Source: Bombyx mori (taxonomy: Eukaryota; Arthropoda; Insecta; Lepidoptera; Bombycidae). From it: a stretch of DNA of 64,000 nt. Where the stretch lies: the NCBI RefSeq assembly GCF_030269925.1, contig NC_085128.1:12092501-12156500 (forward strand), given 5' to 3'. The translations under genes were made by a program, and so were the position numbers. Below are positions 22,681-32,769 of this stretch, one piece after another. Under the pieces are notes generated by a model that ran no database searches, was not told the DNA's origin, and saw only the letters and a list, made by a program, of their open reading frames with translations. The first letter of the stretch is position 1. Every line of letters begins with the position of its first letter.

Positions 22681-24469
22681 CCAAACTGGCATGGCCAACG
22701 ATGGCTGGTCGCGGTATCTGGTGGACGTCAGCAAAACGAAGGCACAGCCAAGAAATAAGGTTAAAATACACCCCTGAAGAAAATTTTCTTAGAGCTAGTG
22801 ATTTTATATAAATTATTAAGAAGATTATGACAAAATGATATTATTAAATAAATTCCGAATTTCTAAACTATTTAAACATTTTGTGAAGATTAAATCATTG
22901 TTCGGAGCTTTTATCGTCTTCCATCTTAAATTGCACAAAAGAAATTGACAATATTAAAAATTACTAGACTCGTAACAAAGGTACAAGAAATATTTTTTTT
23001 GTCGGTAGCTCAAAAGGAAGGTTAAAAGTTAATAAGCTTATGTACAATCTACCTCTTTTATGCTGACCCGAGAATTTTTTCATGCCATATTTTTTCATAA
23101 CCTGCACTATAAAGAAAGAATTTTCCACTTCTCCGTGACGTATTTCTTCACAATACCCTTTCTTCGCATAATGCTATTGTTGAAGAAGCAGTACAATTAT
23201 TATTAAAAAAAATATTTCTTAATACTTTTCCATAGACAATCAGTAAGTCCTTTTGTTTTTAAAATACCGTGTTCTTACATTGTCTTGAAAAAAAGATAAA
23301 AGGCAGATTCGGTTTTAATTGATTCTTTTTCCCGCTTTTTTTTTAATTCTTTATTAGAGCCATACACCTATTAGGTTAAATCGGCTTCCTGCTTTTAATG
23401 ATCAAAAAATTTTTTTACTTTATTTCATTTTTCCTGCCAATCACAGTAAGTCAAATATTTCGATTTTAAAACAATTTCAAATGTTTCTTTGAACACCACG
23501 TCCGATGATTCTAAAACGCGATACAAACAAATAAATAACACTTTAATTATTAAAGCAGCGGTTGAGTTTCACCCGATATTAATATTACGCGAGAGAGCCG
23601 ACGAGGAGATATTCAACGAAATTGCAGTTGGAAAAGATCCTATTAATGAACGTCCTGAAGGTCTTTGTCCGCTGTCGAAGCATTTCCTGCACAATCGCTC
23701 AGAAACCGAGTAATTATGGAGAAAAATTCGTTAGTCCGTACCGTGCGTCACTGGGAAAATTTATAAGTCGATTCTCAAAAGAACTAGTTGTCCAACAAGT
23801 CAGTTTTGTGACAGTAAAAGGTTACGTGGTTTACATGAAACAGGAAAGGAATTTTAATTTAATTTGTATACGAGAAAATCGCTTACAGATCTGTACAGTA
23901 CTAGTAAGTCAAAGTTTATGTACCTTCGAGCATTTAGTCTATAATAATATGAGTTATGTATCTTCGAGCATTTAATCCATATAATTAATTACATTCCATC
24001 AAAACTCGCACAGATTTTCTGCCACTGTAGGAAAAGAGTTTATTTTAGAATGTTATCATTGTGTGGAAAAGTTTGACGCCTAGTCATTTGAACTGATGTA
24101 TTTCATATATTTAACGATATTGGATTGATACGCTAGTATATTTAATAAAGGAATTCACTGTGTACTTTTACACACTCAAAGAGCTGCAGTTAATTTTCAT
24201 CAAAGTTCACTTTGCATTTTGAAAGGGCACTTAAAGCTCAATTTAATTAAAAAGGAATATTTTTTTAAAGAGGTTTGTGCGTAATATACCGATTGTGCTT
24301 CAGACTGTACTGAACATAAATCAGTCAGTTCTAGAAGTAGTAGGTACTAAAACTCGTCTAAAAAAAACGGAAATCCACAACAAAGACATTCTGACTTTTC
24401 TTTGAAAAATCGCACGTCTAGGTTCAGGTAGCCTTGAGATTTTGTTTTAGACTATTGACACTGTGTGGT
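22681..24469. other. Stretch without recognised gene or repeat
   Basis: AT-rich. Overlapping plus-strand frames at 23489-23713 and 23622-23975 both lack an ATG start and any domain. A 27-base near-duplication, 'atgtaccttcgagcattta' / 'atgtatcttcgagcattta', lies at about 23.92-23.98 kb. Confidence 0.45.
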
Positions 24470-24535
24470 GAGTGATCACCGTTGCCCATGGACATCAAAA
24501 ACGTCAAGGGTACATCAGAAACGCATCTGAACGCC
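24470..24535 (-). mobile_element. Possible LINE 3'-end remnant
   Basis: 'gtgatcaccgttgcccatgg' followed by 'acatcaaaaacgtcaagggt' resembles the minus-strand reading of LINE tails with the order 'gtggttaccgtcgcccat', 'gacttcagcaatgccagggg'. It is short and uncertain. Confidence 0.35.
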
Positions 24536-25520
24536 AGTCTACGAGACTAAATGATTATGTACTGGATTATTTGCATGTACTTCTAGAGAAGACCCTAAAA
24601 ATGGCCAGAAATTCAATAGCGGGACAGACCAGTATTCTCAATATTCCCAAATGTATTTTTTTGTTCTTTACACCTAAACAGAGGTAAACTTAGTTACGGT
24701 ACCATAAAAACATAACGTAAATGAAAATTAATTACACTATGTACTTGCTATCAGAATTAAATTAATATCATTTTGCAAAACATTCGCGGTCATCCACAAT
24801 GCGATTTTAATTTCCTGCTTTATTCAAGACCTAGACTTAATTCCCCTTCGCAGTGTTTTGAAGTTATAAAAGTATTGTAACAAACAATTTACAGATTTAT
24901 ATCAATTGATCAAAAACCACTGGATCATTGTCTAATCGAAAAGGTTTCCGGTTACAAACACTTATTTTCAATCACAATTTACAATCTAAACTACAATTAG
25001 ATGATTTAACAGAACTTAAATCGCAAAAAAGCCTCGCGTACATGAATCTTCATATTATTTTAACAAAAGAGTAGCTACAAATAGTAAGAAGCTGGTTTTT
25101 ACAGACACCCGTCGTATCTTTAGTGAGTTACTAACACATATTATTGTACATCTGTTCTGCTCTCGCGTATGGTACGATTAAAAAGAGCGAGTGTGATGGA
25201 GAATTAAGAAATTTTAAAGTACGGTCGGTAAGCTCAGTCGACACTTGAATCTACGTTCCGGTTCGTAGTCGGCACGATGACCTTATATTATTTATGGATT
25301 GGAGTAAAATGTGGGCGAAAGCGTTGTGAAATTTTACGAAGACATACTGGGTAGTATTTTTAGTTACATTTGAATATTCGATATAATAAGAAGTTGTTTT
25401 TAACAAAATTAATTTATAGTTCATAACGACAATTCGAATTGTTTATATTATATATTAGAGTCGCTTTTAGTGTTGTTACTTGATGATACACCTCAAGCAC
25501 TTAACATTATTTAATATTGA
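24536..25520. other. Stretch without recognised gene or repeat
   Basis: Mostly AT-rich. 'agctcagtcgacacttgaat' near 25.23 kb contains an insect initiator-like TCAGTCG, but nothing else supports a promoter. Confidence 0.4.
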
Positions 25521-25767
25521 CTTTTTTTTACTGCTCAGATGGGTGGACGAGCTCACAGCCCACCTGATGTTAAGTGGTTACTGGAGCCCATAGACATCTA
25601 CAACATAAATGCGCCACCCACCTTGAGATATAAGTTCTAAGGTCTCAAGCATAGTTACAAAGGCTTCCCCACCTGTCAAACCGAAACGCATTACTGCTTC
25701 ATGGCAGAAATAGGCAGGGCGATGGTACCTACCCGCGCGGATTCACAAGCGGTCCTACCACCAGTAA
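25521..25767 (-). mobile_element. Bm1 SINE, 5'-truncated
   Basis: Minus-strand copy from 'tttttttactgctcagatgg' to 'ggtcctaccaccagtaa'. Truncated at the usual point, with moderate divergence. Confidence 0.93.
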
Positions 25768-26304
25768 GTACCCTGTCTATCGGTGAGTGAAACAAGACGC
25801 TATTAACATAACTGTCATAACAGATCATTTAAAAATATAGTCTGTGTTTATTGCTATAAGCACCATTTTAAAACCAGTCTCCCCAATTATTCTGTTGGTC
25901 GGCGGCTTGTCTAATCATCGTATAATCAAACGCTAACCGCTTAACACCGATACTATATAATTATAATATGTTATGAATTTTTCTCAAAACACGCGATGAC
26001 GCAACTGGGCCCCTAGGAGTGCAACTTTTTATATGCGTGGCCGTAAAATGACCAATCTTGATTTCAGTAGAGCTTTTGTCTTCGAATTTGCGGGACAAGT
26101 GACTTGTATTATCGTTGTCGAAAAAAATATACGGATTATTTGGAATTGAAACGGAAAATTCACATTTGATCATTTTCTTTTTGAAATTTAATTTCAATGT
26201 CACCAATGAGCGTATGAGCTTACGGCCTGAGTTACTGACCAAAGGCATCGGGAATGTCGACGGACTTGAAACTCGAAGATCAATTACCATCGAAAACGAC
26301 TACG
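25768..26304. other. Stretch without recognised gene
   Basis: A 109-codon minus-strand frame (25961-26290) and the opposing 133-codon plus-strand frame (26115-26516) overlap. The latter enters the LINE fragment that follows. I see no independent gene. Confidence 0.45.
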
Positions 26305-26632
26305 AGATGATACCGGCATCTCGTTTTTACCATCGCACCGCCCGCCACCGGAGAGAGTTCATCCATACTACCTGGAGCCACTGCGGTCATCTACAGTGCG
26401 TTTCCAGAGATCTTTTTTGCCATGTACCATCCGGCTATGGAATGAGCTCCCCTCCACGGTGTTTCCCGAGCGCTATGACATGTCCTTCTTCAAACGAGGC
26501 TTGTGGAGAGTATTAAGCGGTAGGCAACGGCTTGGCTCTGCCCCTGGCATAGCTGAAGTCCATGGGCGACGGTACCCACTCACCATCAGGTGGGCCGTAT
26601 GCTCGTCTGCCTACAAGGGCAATAAAAAAAAA
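26305..26632 (+). mobile_element. LINE C-terminal and 3'-end fragment, family L1
   Basis: The plus-strand translation contains TIRLWNELPSTVFPERYDM followed by SFFKRGLW and the end of the frame, a known C-terminal motif of Jockey/CR1-group reverse transcriptases (family knowledge). The 3' UTR 'ggcttggctctgcccctggc', 'gaagtccatgggcgacggta', 'tcaggtgggccgtatgctcg' and an A-rich tail follow. It is 5'-truncated and well preserved, and it is the best reference copy for the decayed L1 tails at 28.0, 28.7, 33.7, 35.2, 42.1, 44.6 and 53.5 kb. Confidence 0.85.
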
Positions 26633-27235
26633 CCCTACCCAACAAATAGTATGATAGGTGTATTCGTAGGTTGCTGGGTTCTAAAAACATATTTGGGCCC
26701 GCCATTCGCACTCAATATCTGTGAACTGTCCCGCATACTCCGCGCGCTTTCTGGACGCGGACACCTCACGCATGAGGCTTGGTCCCACGCCCGAAACAAA
26801 AGAAAAAAAGTAAACTATACCCTGTCCTTTTTTGACATTCCTACCACCCTAATCACACTACTAAGCTAATAATCAGATTTAATCAATATATTGCTTTCCC
26901 CACGACCAATGTTTGTTTGCTTAACGATTTTAGTCAATTTTATTATTCCACGAAAAAGACTAATAATTTGGAAAATAGGTTTTTTAGATAGCTTTAGTTA
27001 TAGATGATGTCGCTTACGATACAGTTAATGTCCACAGATGTTTCAATTTTACTACGTGAATACGATTCACTTTGTACAGATATAAAAAGGCCTAAGTCTC
27101 AATTAGCACTGTAACCCCATTGCGTTATTAATCAAAACTACATGTACTTTAAGCCGGAACATTTTTCTTTGCATTTAATATGGTAAATACTTTGTACTGA
27201 TTGAAATAATAAACAATTTTAGTTTTTATTAAAGA
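26633..27235. other. Stretch without recognised gene or repeat
   Basis: The frame that runs through the LINE fragment continues to 26869 with no recognisable sequence. The rest is AT-rich. Confidence 0.45.
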
Positions 27236-27528
27236 CCAGCTGACCCGGCAGACTTCGTAGTGCCTCAATCGATAAATAAAGGACCTAAACTTTTGTATAA
27301 AATAAACTTAAAACAAACAAAAGGGATCCGTCCGACGGGGGACACATCAAAGGGAAAACCAAAATTGTTATTTTTATTTCATTCCAAGCATTTTCATATT
27401 TATCTACCTTTTAAACCTTCTCTGGACTTCCACAAATAATTCAAGACCAAAATTAGCCAAATCGGTTCAGCCGCTCTCGAGTTTTAGCGAGACTAACGAA
27501 CAGCATTTCATTTTTATATTTATATAGA
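27236..27528 (-). mobile_element. Short Helitron, family C, copy 1
   Basis: The minus-strand copy starts TC plus a TATATA run and 'aaatgctgttcgttagtctc'-like sequence, and ends 'gaagtctgccgggtcagctg'-like (terminal CTAG changed to CTGG). On the plus strand the diagnostic pieces are 'gacccggcagacttcgtagt', 'gcctcaatcgataaataaag' and 'gagactaacgaacagcattt'. Related copies lie at 43.3 and 62.6 kb. Noncoding. Confidence 0.75.
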
Positions 27529-27573
27529 TAAATATTAAGTGCACAAATTTATAAATTATACAAAATAATCTCT

Positions 27574-28009
27574 ACGGATTGATTGAAAACTCTGGTTCTA
27601 CGGAAGCACTTCGGTTGTTTCGGTTTTGTAAATTATATTCCATTGGGAGCGTTGATAGTTTAAGATGATCCCGATCTCGTTTTTGCCATCGCAACGTCTG
27701 CCGGAGACGAGTTTATGTGCTCGGTCCAGAATCACTGCATTCATCAAGAGCGCGTTTCCCGACATAATTTTTGCTATATGCCACCCGCCTTTGGAAAGAA
27801 ATTCCTTCTTCAAGCTTCCCACAGCCCACTTAGTTTCCTGTCGGATCTTCTCAGTGGGTCGCGATTCCGATCCGGTGGTAGATTCCGCGAAGCACTGCTA
27901 CTGATAGGGTTAGTCTTACTAAATTCTCTCAGGCTGAGACGTGAACTCACTAATTATCCAGGCTGAGCTGGAAATAGTCTCTTAAGCTACCAGCGAATAG
28001 GTAGCATTT
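27574..28009 (+). mobile_element. LINE 3'-region fragment, family L2
   Basis: Contains 'gatcccgatctcgtttttgc', 'tttttgctatatgccacccg', 'gatcttctcagtgggtcgcg' and 'ggtggtagattccgcgaagc', ending near 'accagcgaataggtagc'. The part after 27.8 kb is the reverse complement of the 19.4-19.56 kb fragment. Frameshifts and stops break every frame. It begins just after a Helitron. Confidence 0.7.
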
Positions 28010-28020
28010 TTGTTTGGTTG

Positions 28021-28132
28021 TAGGTTTGGCTATTTTCCTGGCATTGCTAACGTCGATGAGCAAAGGTAACTACCTACTCACAATTAGCTGGGCCATATGT
28101 TTGACTGACTACAACTATCATAAATAAAACAA
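28021..28132 (+). mobile_element. LINE 3' tail, family L1, decayed
   Basis: 'cctggcattgctaacgtcga', 'ctacctactcacaattagct', 'gggccatatgtttgactgac' and 'ataaataaaac' follow the order of the L1 tail at 26.54-26.63 kb, with many changes. Confidence 0.65.
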
Positions 28133-28730
28133 AGACTATTTCTGTTAGTTTCGATTCTATAGCCAAGATATAGTTGAAGTCATAAATTACAGTAGCATTT
28201 GGAATAGTACGGTACAGTAATAATTAGTTTTAAATTTTTTTATTACGATGTTTACATGGTAGTAAAGTTTTCTAAGAATATATTAATATATATTATACAT
28301 ATTTATATTTCACTGTTATCTAAAACTTAAAATCGTTGAAATAATGATAAAATGACGGCATATTTAAACAAAAGGAGTACAAACGGAGGAGGATACTGCA
28401 AAACTAGTAATTTTTTAAAGTGATATTGTATTTAGTTGACTTTGCCAAGGCCCGACCATATTGTGGTATCAACGCTTGAATTATTAAAATAGATGATAGT
28501 GAATTTAAAATTTGTATAATTTTTGAGGAGATTTTTAATGTTTAATTGTTCGTTGCACTCCACAAATTTAATTTGAAATCTGTACACTGTTAATCCTAAT
28601 TACCATTTTTGATTAGTATAACGTTCACAAGTCATTCACTTAAAACTATAATGTATAATTTCAAACTCAAACATCTAAAGACGTAGCTCTCGGTTTTGCG
28701 GAATTTAGAGAGCGCATTTTTTTTTAAAGT
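28133..28730. other. Stretch without recognised gene or repeat
   Basis: AT-rich sequence with no supported frame. Confidence 0.5.
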
Positions 28731-28875
28731 TTATTTTTATTGTTCTTGTAGGCAGACGAGCCACACGGCCCACCTGATGGTGAGTGGTTACCGTCGCCCA
28801 TAGACTTCAGCAATGCCAGGGGCAGAGCCGGGCCGCTGCCTACCGCTCAATACTCTCCACAAGCCTCGTTTGAAA
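28731..28875 (-). mobile_element. LINE 3' tail, family L1
   Basis: Minus-strand copy. The plus strand reads a T-rich tail, 'cttgtaggcagacgagccac', 'gtggttaccgtcgcccatag', 'gccaggggcagagccgggcc' and 'ctccacaagcctcgtttgaa', the reverse complement of the 26.5 kb reference. Truncated within the last codons of the reverse transcriptase frame. Confidence 0.82.
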
Positions 28876-29169
28876 ATAGAGTTCGAAACTCTCTCGATTT
28901 AAGATTATCGTCACACAGAACCGTAACTTTCTCAGTGAAACCGTCACAGGCGAGCCATCATCATCATCATCACGTGACAGAATTTCTGAATTAATCGTTG
29001 AATCGGAATTAATGCATTCATTAGATGAATGCAATTAGGCGAACATTGGCGAATACCGTTACGCGCGGCCGCACACCGCAGCTTTCCAAGTAAACGGTGA
29101 AAATTGATCACATATAAACGCGATACAAGAATATCTTACACGACTTATTAGTAAATGTGTGTAAGCTAT
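28876..29169. other. Short stretch with CAT repeat
   Basis: A (CAT)n run at about 28956-28972 and nothing else recognisable. Confidence 0.5.
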
Positions 29170-29420
29170 CACTGGTGGTAGGACCTCTTGGGCGTCCGCA
29201 CGGATAGGTACCACCACCCTGCCTATTTCCGCCGTGAAGCAGTAATGCGTTTCGGTTCGAAGGGTGGGGGTAGCCGTTGTAACTATACTGTGAGACCTTA
29301 GAACTTATATCTCGAGGGGGATTTACGTTCTAGATGTCTATGGGCTCCAGTAACCACTTAACACCAGGTGGGCTGTGAACTCGTCTACCCATCTAAGCAA
29401 TAAAAATAAAAAATAAAAAA
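29170..29420 (+). mobile_element. Bm1 SINE, 5'-truncated
   Basis: Plus-strand copy starting at the recurrent truncation point 'actggtggtaggacctcttg' and ending with 'ctaagcaataaaaataaaaa'. A small deletion removes part of 'aaggtgggtggcgca' near 29.32 kb. Confidence 0.92.
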
Positions 29421-29643
29421 AAGTTACTACTCTGGGTTAGACTAGACTGTATTTTTTTGGTTCTTCTGTAGTATATAGTCGGATGAGTTAATTGACTTTT
29501 TGTTATTAGATTATGCTCACATACGAAAAGACGGCTTACGGAACCATCATTCATGTCATTATCCGTGATTAATGTAATTCTTGTTGTCTGGCCTAATATT
29601 GCATGCAATAGTGATCCTTATTTGATTCTGATACAAGCAGTAT

Positions 29644-29889
29644 TCTTCTTTTTCTTCACCTTATCCCACTAAGTGGGATCGGTACAGCAAATTTTTCTCT
29701 TCCATTCTCTTCTATCAGCCATCATCTCAACACTCACTCCTCTCTCTCTCATATCGTCATTCACACACTCCATCCATGTTTTCTTTGGTCGACCTCTTCC
29801 CCCTCAACCTTGCACTACTATTTCCATTTATCTCCTAGTCTCACATGCATCTTCTCTCTACGCATCACATGTCCATACCACGCTAACCG
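29644..29889 (-). mobile_element. LINE C-terminal and 3'-end fragment, family L3
   Basis: On the minus strand it encodes RLAWYGHVMRREKMHV, RGRPKKTWMECVND, and DRREWKRKICCTDPT, then a stop and a GAA-rich tail. It is the same family as 52.57 kb, opposite strand. The frame is broken, so it codes for nothing functional. RLxWYGHVMRR ... RGRPKK ... CCTDP marks the C-terminus of a non-LTR reverse transcriptase (family knowledge). Confidence 0.82.
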
Positions 29890-29939
29890 TCCGCTCTTTA
29901 ATTTGTTATCAGTATTAGAAGTATTTTTCCCAATCTATA

Positions 29940-30151
29940 TCTATACTAATATTATAAAGAGGAAAGATTTGTTTGTTTATTTGTTTCGAATAGGCTCCGA
30001 AACTACTGGACCGATTTGAAAAATTCTTTTTCCATTAGAAGCCGACATTGTCCCTGATGAACATAGGCAATTTTTTTTTTTTTTTTTAATTTTTTTGTTT
30101 GTTTCATATGTGTTTTAATGTTTCCGAAGCGAAGCGAGGGCGGGTCGCTAG
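29940..30151 (+). mobile_element. Short Helitron, chimeric B/D ends
   Basis: Begins TCTATACTAATATTATAAAG like family B, continues 'gaataggctccgaaactact', but ends 'cgaagcgagggcgggtcgct' then AG like family D. It is inserted between A-rich sequence and T, with CTAG at 30148-30151. A long T-run sits in the middle near the junction of the two end types. Noncoding. Confidence 0.72.
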
Positions 30152-30165
30152 TACTTTATAAATCA

Positions 30166-30383
30166 CTAGCGACCCACCCTCGCTTCGCTTTGGGAAACGT
30201 AATTTATTATTGATTTTTCCACTATTTAATGTATATTATTATACATATAAACCTTCCTCTTCAATCACTCTATCTATTAAAAAAAACCGCATCAAAATCA
30301 GTTGCGTAGTTTTAAAGATTTAAGCATACACAGGGACAGAGATAAGAACAGAGAAAGCAACTTTGTTTTCTACTATGTAGTGA
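30166..30383 (-). mobile_element. Short Helitron, family D, copy 1
   Basis: The minus strand starts TCACTACATAGTAGAAAACA and ends in CTAG (plus-strand CTAG at 30166-30169, followed by 'cgacccaccctcgcttcgct'). The inside carries 'ttccactatttaatgtatat', 'aaccttcctcttcaatcact' and 'gttgcgtagttttaaagatt'. It lies tail-to-tail with the element ending at 30151, 14 bases away. Confidence 0.76.
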
Positions 30384-30751
30384 TAATGAAATATTACTAA
30401 GCAGAATCAAATCATGATTTCGTACGGTATAAATTAATTGCAAATGAAGGACGCCGCCGTATCCAAGTATAGAGTATTCCGTTATCTAGACGCAGACTTC
30501 CTTGAAGTATAAGCATGGTAATGGTTCTTCATTCTTCGGTAACATTTTGTGGTCCGTTATAAATGGTCGTCGCTCTGAACAGTGACGTGCGTGATGTAAA
30601 TTCAAACGATATTATTCAAATGAACATTAGCAGTGATTTTCTCTTACACTTTTTTCTGTTTTTTGTTTGTTTCGTAACAACGACAATGCGTAGACTAGTT
30701 TAAGTGAATAAGGAAAATGTACATGAAAATATCCGCCAACTAGATTAGACA
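30384..30751. other. Short stretch with nothing recognised
   Basis: Mixed composition, no supported frame or repeat. Confidence 0.5.
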
Positions 30752-30886
30752 TTTTTTTTTCTTACATGGTTGGACGAGCTCACAGCCCACCTGGTGTTAA
30801 GTAGTTACTGGAGCCCATAGACATCCACAACGTAAATGCGCCAACCACATTGAGATATAAGATCTTAGGTCTCAAGTATGGTTACA
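30752..30886 (-). mobile_element. Bm1 SINE 3' half only
   Basis: The minus-strand 3' portion from a T-run and 'cttacatggttggacgagct' to 'ggtctcaagtatggttaca'. More strongly 5'-truncated than the other copies. Confidence 0.88.
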
Positions 30887-31860
30887 TAGTGAAAGGGATT
30901 TGATTACGTTAAATTATTCGAAGCGTTCTCAACTGACCGTGTTATGAAAGAAAATTAAGACGAGGAATAAATATTATCATAAACACATCCAACGGTTGCT
31001 CTTAATGAGAAAACTTTGATGCAAGTCTTTCATTCGAGTCGAAGCTCTCTGTCATTGAGTTGCGCCTCTGTGCATACGTAGATAAGGCACCTGAAGCGAA
31101 GTAAGTGTACACAAATAAAAGTTGATTTGTTATCGAGTGCCGAGAGTGTTTCGTTCGATTTCCGCTTCGCCCCTAAGTTCCGGGATTGCATTCGAAATCG
31201 CGTTAAAAGTTTACATTCACGAAGTTGTCGGCGCGAGTTTAAAACGTTATTTCGGTTAAAGATAACAAAAGTCCCGCCAGACAAATTCGAAGAGTCGTAT
31301 TTTCCGATTTTGAATATTTGTACTTTGTGGAACGCGGTGTCATGAATGTTCTTAACAGTCACTAATTAGATTAATATTAATAGATTATTGCTTATAAATA
31401 TTAACTAAATAGGAGAACAGTTTGAAGTGTCAAAGTTCATCAATTAATTTCAATATTCTCACGAGATCAATATAGTCGAAGTTAAATTCGCCGCGGAGAC
31501 GTTAATACGCTTAACTTATGCGTGCGAACTTGAACTTCTCTTAGTTACGACTTACGAGCCAAGTTAAGCAAGTAAGGAACGCTTAGTTCGCTTGTCTATG
31601 AATAACTTCATTAAACGACATTACATGGTAAATAATAGATATTTATATTTGGGTCGGTACAAGTTTTGATCTGTGTGCTATTCGTGTCGTATTCAAGGTT
31701 TGGAAGCAGCGATCGTATCGCTTTATATTATTTGTCGGCCCGAGAGACTTATTATCAGATCTGTTCGTTCGTAATTTTGGCAGCGTCGTATTCTCCACTT
31801 GTGGAAAGTTCTAGATAAAGCTATAGAAGAAGATATAAACCGGATACGGAAGTTGTGCGG
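30887..31860. other. Flank of the 32-kb GC-rich island
   Basis: No repeats that I recognise, which is unusual in this window. A GTAAGT donor-like site occurs at 31101 on the plus strand. Opposing frames at 31030-31362 (minus, 110 codons) and 31127-31345 (plus) overlap, and I cannot support either. If the 32-kb island is a promoter region, this would be the start of the first intron of a minus-strand transcript. Confidence 0.35.
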
Positions 31861-31866
31861 ACTTAC

Positions 31867-32449
31867 CATGTTAGAGAGCAGCAGTCGATGTTGTTTAGCG
31901 ACTTGGGGATCTAGAGCTTGGAGTGGGAGAGCGAGGGTCAACGGGAGAGGCAGTGGCAACGGGAGTGGATGCGGAGCCGGCTGCACGAGCAGCGGCGGGC
32001 AGCAAGCGCACGGCGTCACGTAGGACACGCACCCGAGCTGCGGTGGGAACAGCGTGCCGGCGGCCTCCTCGAGGCCTCGCACTCGTCTCTCACGACCGCA
32101 TCCGCGGCCGACCTCCGAGCGTTCGACGGTCTCTTGCACCGCCGACTTCCCGAAACTCAACTCGACTCTCGTACTCTTTAGTGCCGTGCCTTAACAGCCG
32201 ACCTGATAATACAGGTCACTTCGGACGACGCGCGGGAACTTTGAAAGTTCTCAAATGACTCCCAAAGTGCGGAAAAAGTATCGAAACTCGAGCGCTAAGT
32301 TACGGGATAGGACCGGATCGCCGCGAGAAAGCGGGAAACTAAGTGATCGGGAGAAGCGAGAAACGACGCGCAGGGCTCGCGAGAGTGTGGAGAGAGTGGC
32401 GTCGTGCACGGAGCACAAGTCGCCAGGCCGGCGTTTGGCGGTGGACTGA
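31867..32449 (-). other. Candidate first exon of a minus-strand transcript
   Basis: The right boundary is set at an insect initiator-like TTCAGTC (minus strand, 32444-32450). The left boundary is a strong donor, ATG|GTAAGT, at 31867/31866. The exon is GC-rich and holds no ATG frame of useful length until an ATG with the good context 'taacATG' at its last three bases (31869-31867), so translation could begin right at the exon end. A longer frame through it (31723-32160) begins with TTG, not ATG. No exon 2 was identified. Confidence 0.35.
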
Positions 32450-32570
32450 ACGGCGAGGCAGGTGCGCGAGACGCGCGGAGGGCACTGGGGGCGGGCCCAC
32501 CTGACTCACCTGGGCGCCTGCGCCGCGCTCGCTCAGCCTCCGCGACCACATCTCCCTACATCTCTACGCT
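31900..32570. promoter_or_regulatory. GC-rich, CpG-dense island, candidate promoter region
   Basis: The most GC-rich and CpG-dense segment of the window, free of recognised mobile elements for about 1 kb on each side. It contains 'ggatcgccgcgagaaagcgg', 'gcgcctgcgccgcgctcgct' and similar tracts. On the minus strand two strong donors lie inside it (32520 and 31867) and an initiator-like TTCAGTC at 32444-32450. No TATA box is evident. Broad GC-rich promoters occur in Lepidoptera. Plus-strand frames through it are composition-driven and mostly start with GTG or TTG. Confidence 0.45.
32520..32551 (-). CDS. Speculative alternative first coding exon
   Basis: A minus-strand ATG at 32551-32549 opens MWSRRLSERGAGAQ, which reaches a consensus donor, gcgcccag|GTGAGT, at 32520/32519, giving 14 codons and a small overhang depending on the acceptor phase. 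Purine at -3 of the ATG. If real, it would be an alternative start upstream of the exon ending at 31867. Unspliced, the frame runs on to 32339 with arginine/proline-rich sequence typical of GC-rich chance frames. Confidence 0.18.
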
Positions 32571-32640
32571 CTCTCTTACTTTTAAACGCTACTCTAGTGT
32601 GCGGCGAACGGACCTTCCGCTGCAACTTTTAACACTTGAT

Positions 32641-32769
32641 ATGAAAACTTTCGAAGTTCATACGACTGAATATGATATGGACATTACGTTGTGGCTATTA
32701 GGTTTGTTTTTTGTTACTTTTTTTTGTTTAATGAAAAATGAAAACGTTATCAATATTTTTCAATATTAA
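32641..32769 (+). CDS. Speculative short plus-strand frame
   Basis: An ATG at 32641 opens MKTFEVHTTEYDMDITLWLL followed by a hydrophobic, phenylalanine-rich end and a stop at 32769. It lies just downstream of the GC-rich island and could equally be a first exon spliced at a weak ctattag|GTTTGT near 32702. I recognise no homologue. It is reported because of its position only. Confidence 0.15.
   Translation: MKTFEVHTTEYDMDITLWLLGLFFVTFFCLMKNENVINIFQY

Noticed and set aside
26396..26869. 157-codon plus-strand frame, the longest in the window
   Set aside because: It reads the C-terminal end and 3' UTR of a LINE and then unrelated sequence; it starts with GTG and is not a host gene.
30166..30383. 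First read as the 3' tail of an RTE-type LINE
   Set aside because: On the minus strand the unit starts TC, ends CTAG and is flanked by A and T in several copies, which fits a Helitron better than a LINE tail.
31723..32160. 145-codon minus-strand frame in the GC-rich island
   Set aside because: Starts with TTG and has a proline/leucine-rich low-complexity middle typical of GC-rich frames; the in-frame donor at 31867 suggests that the exon is mainly untranslated.
31918..32258. Overlapping plus-strand frames in the GC-rich island
   Set aside because: Start with GTG or TTG, are arginine/alanine-rich, and overlap each other and a minus frame. They reflect few stop codons in GC-rich DNA.
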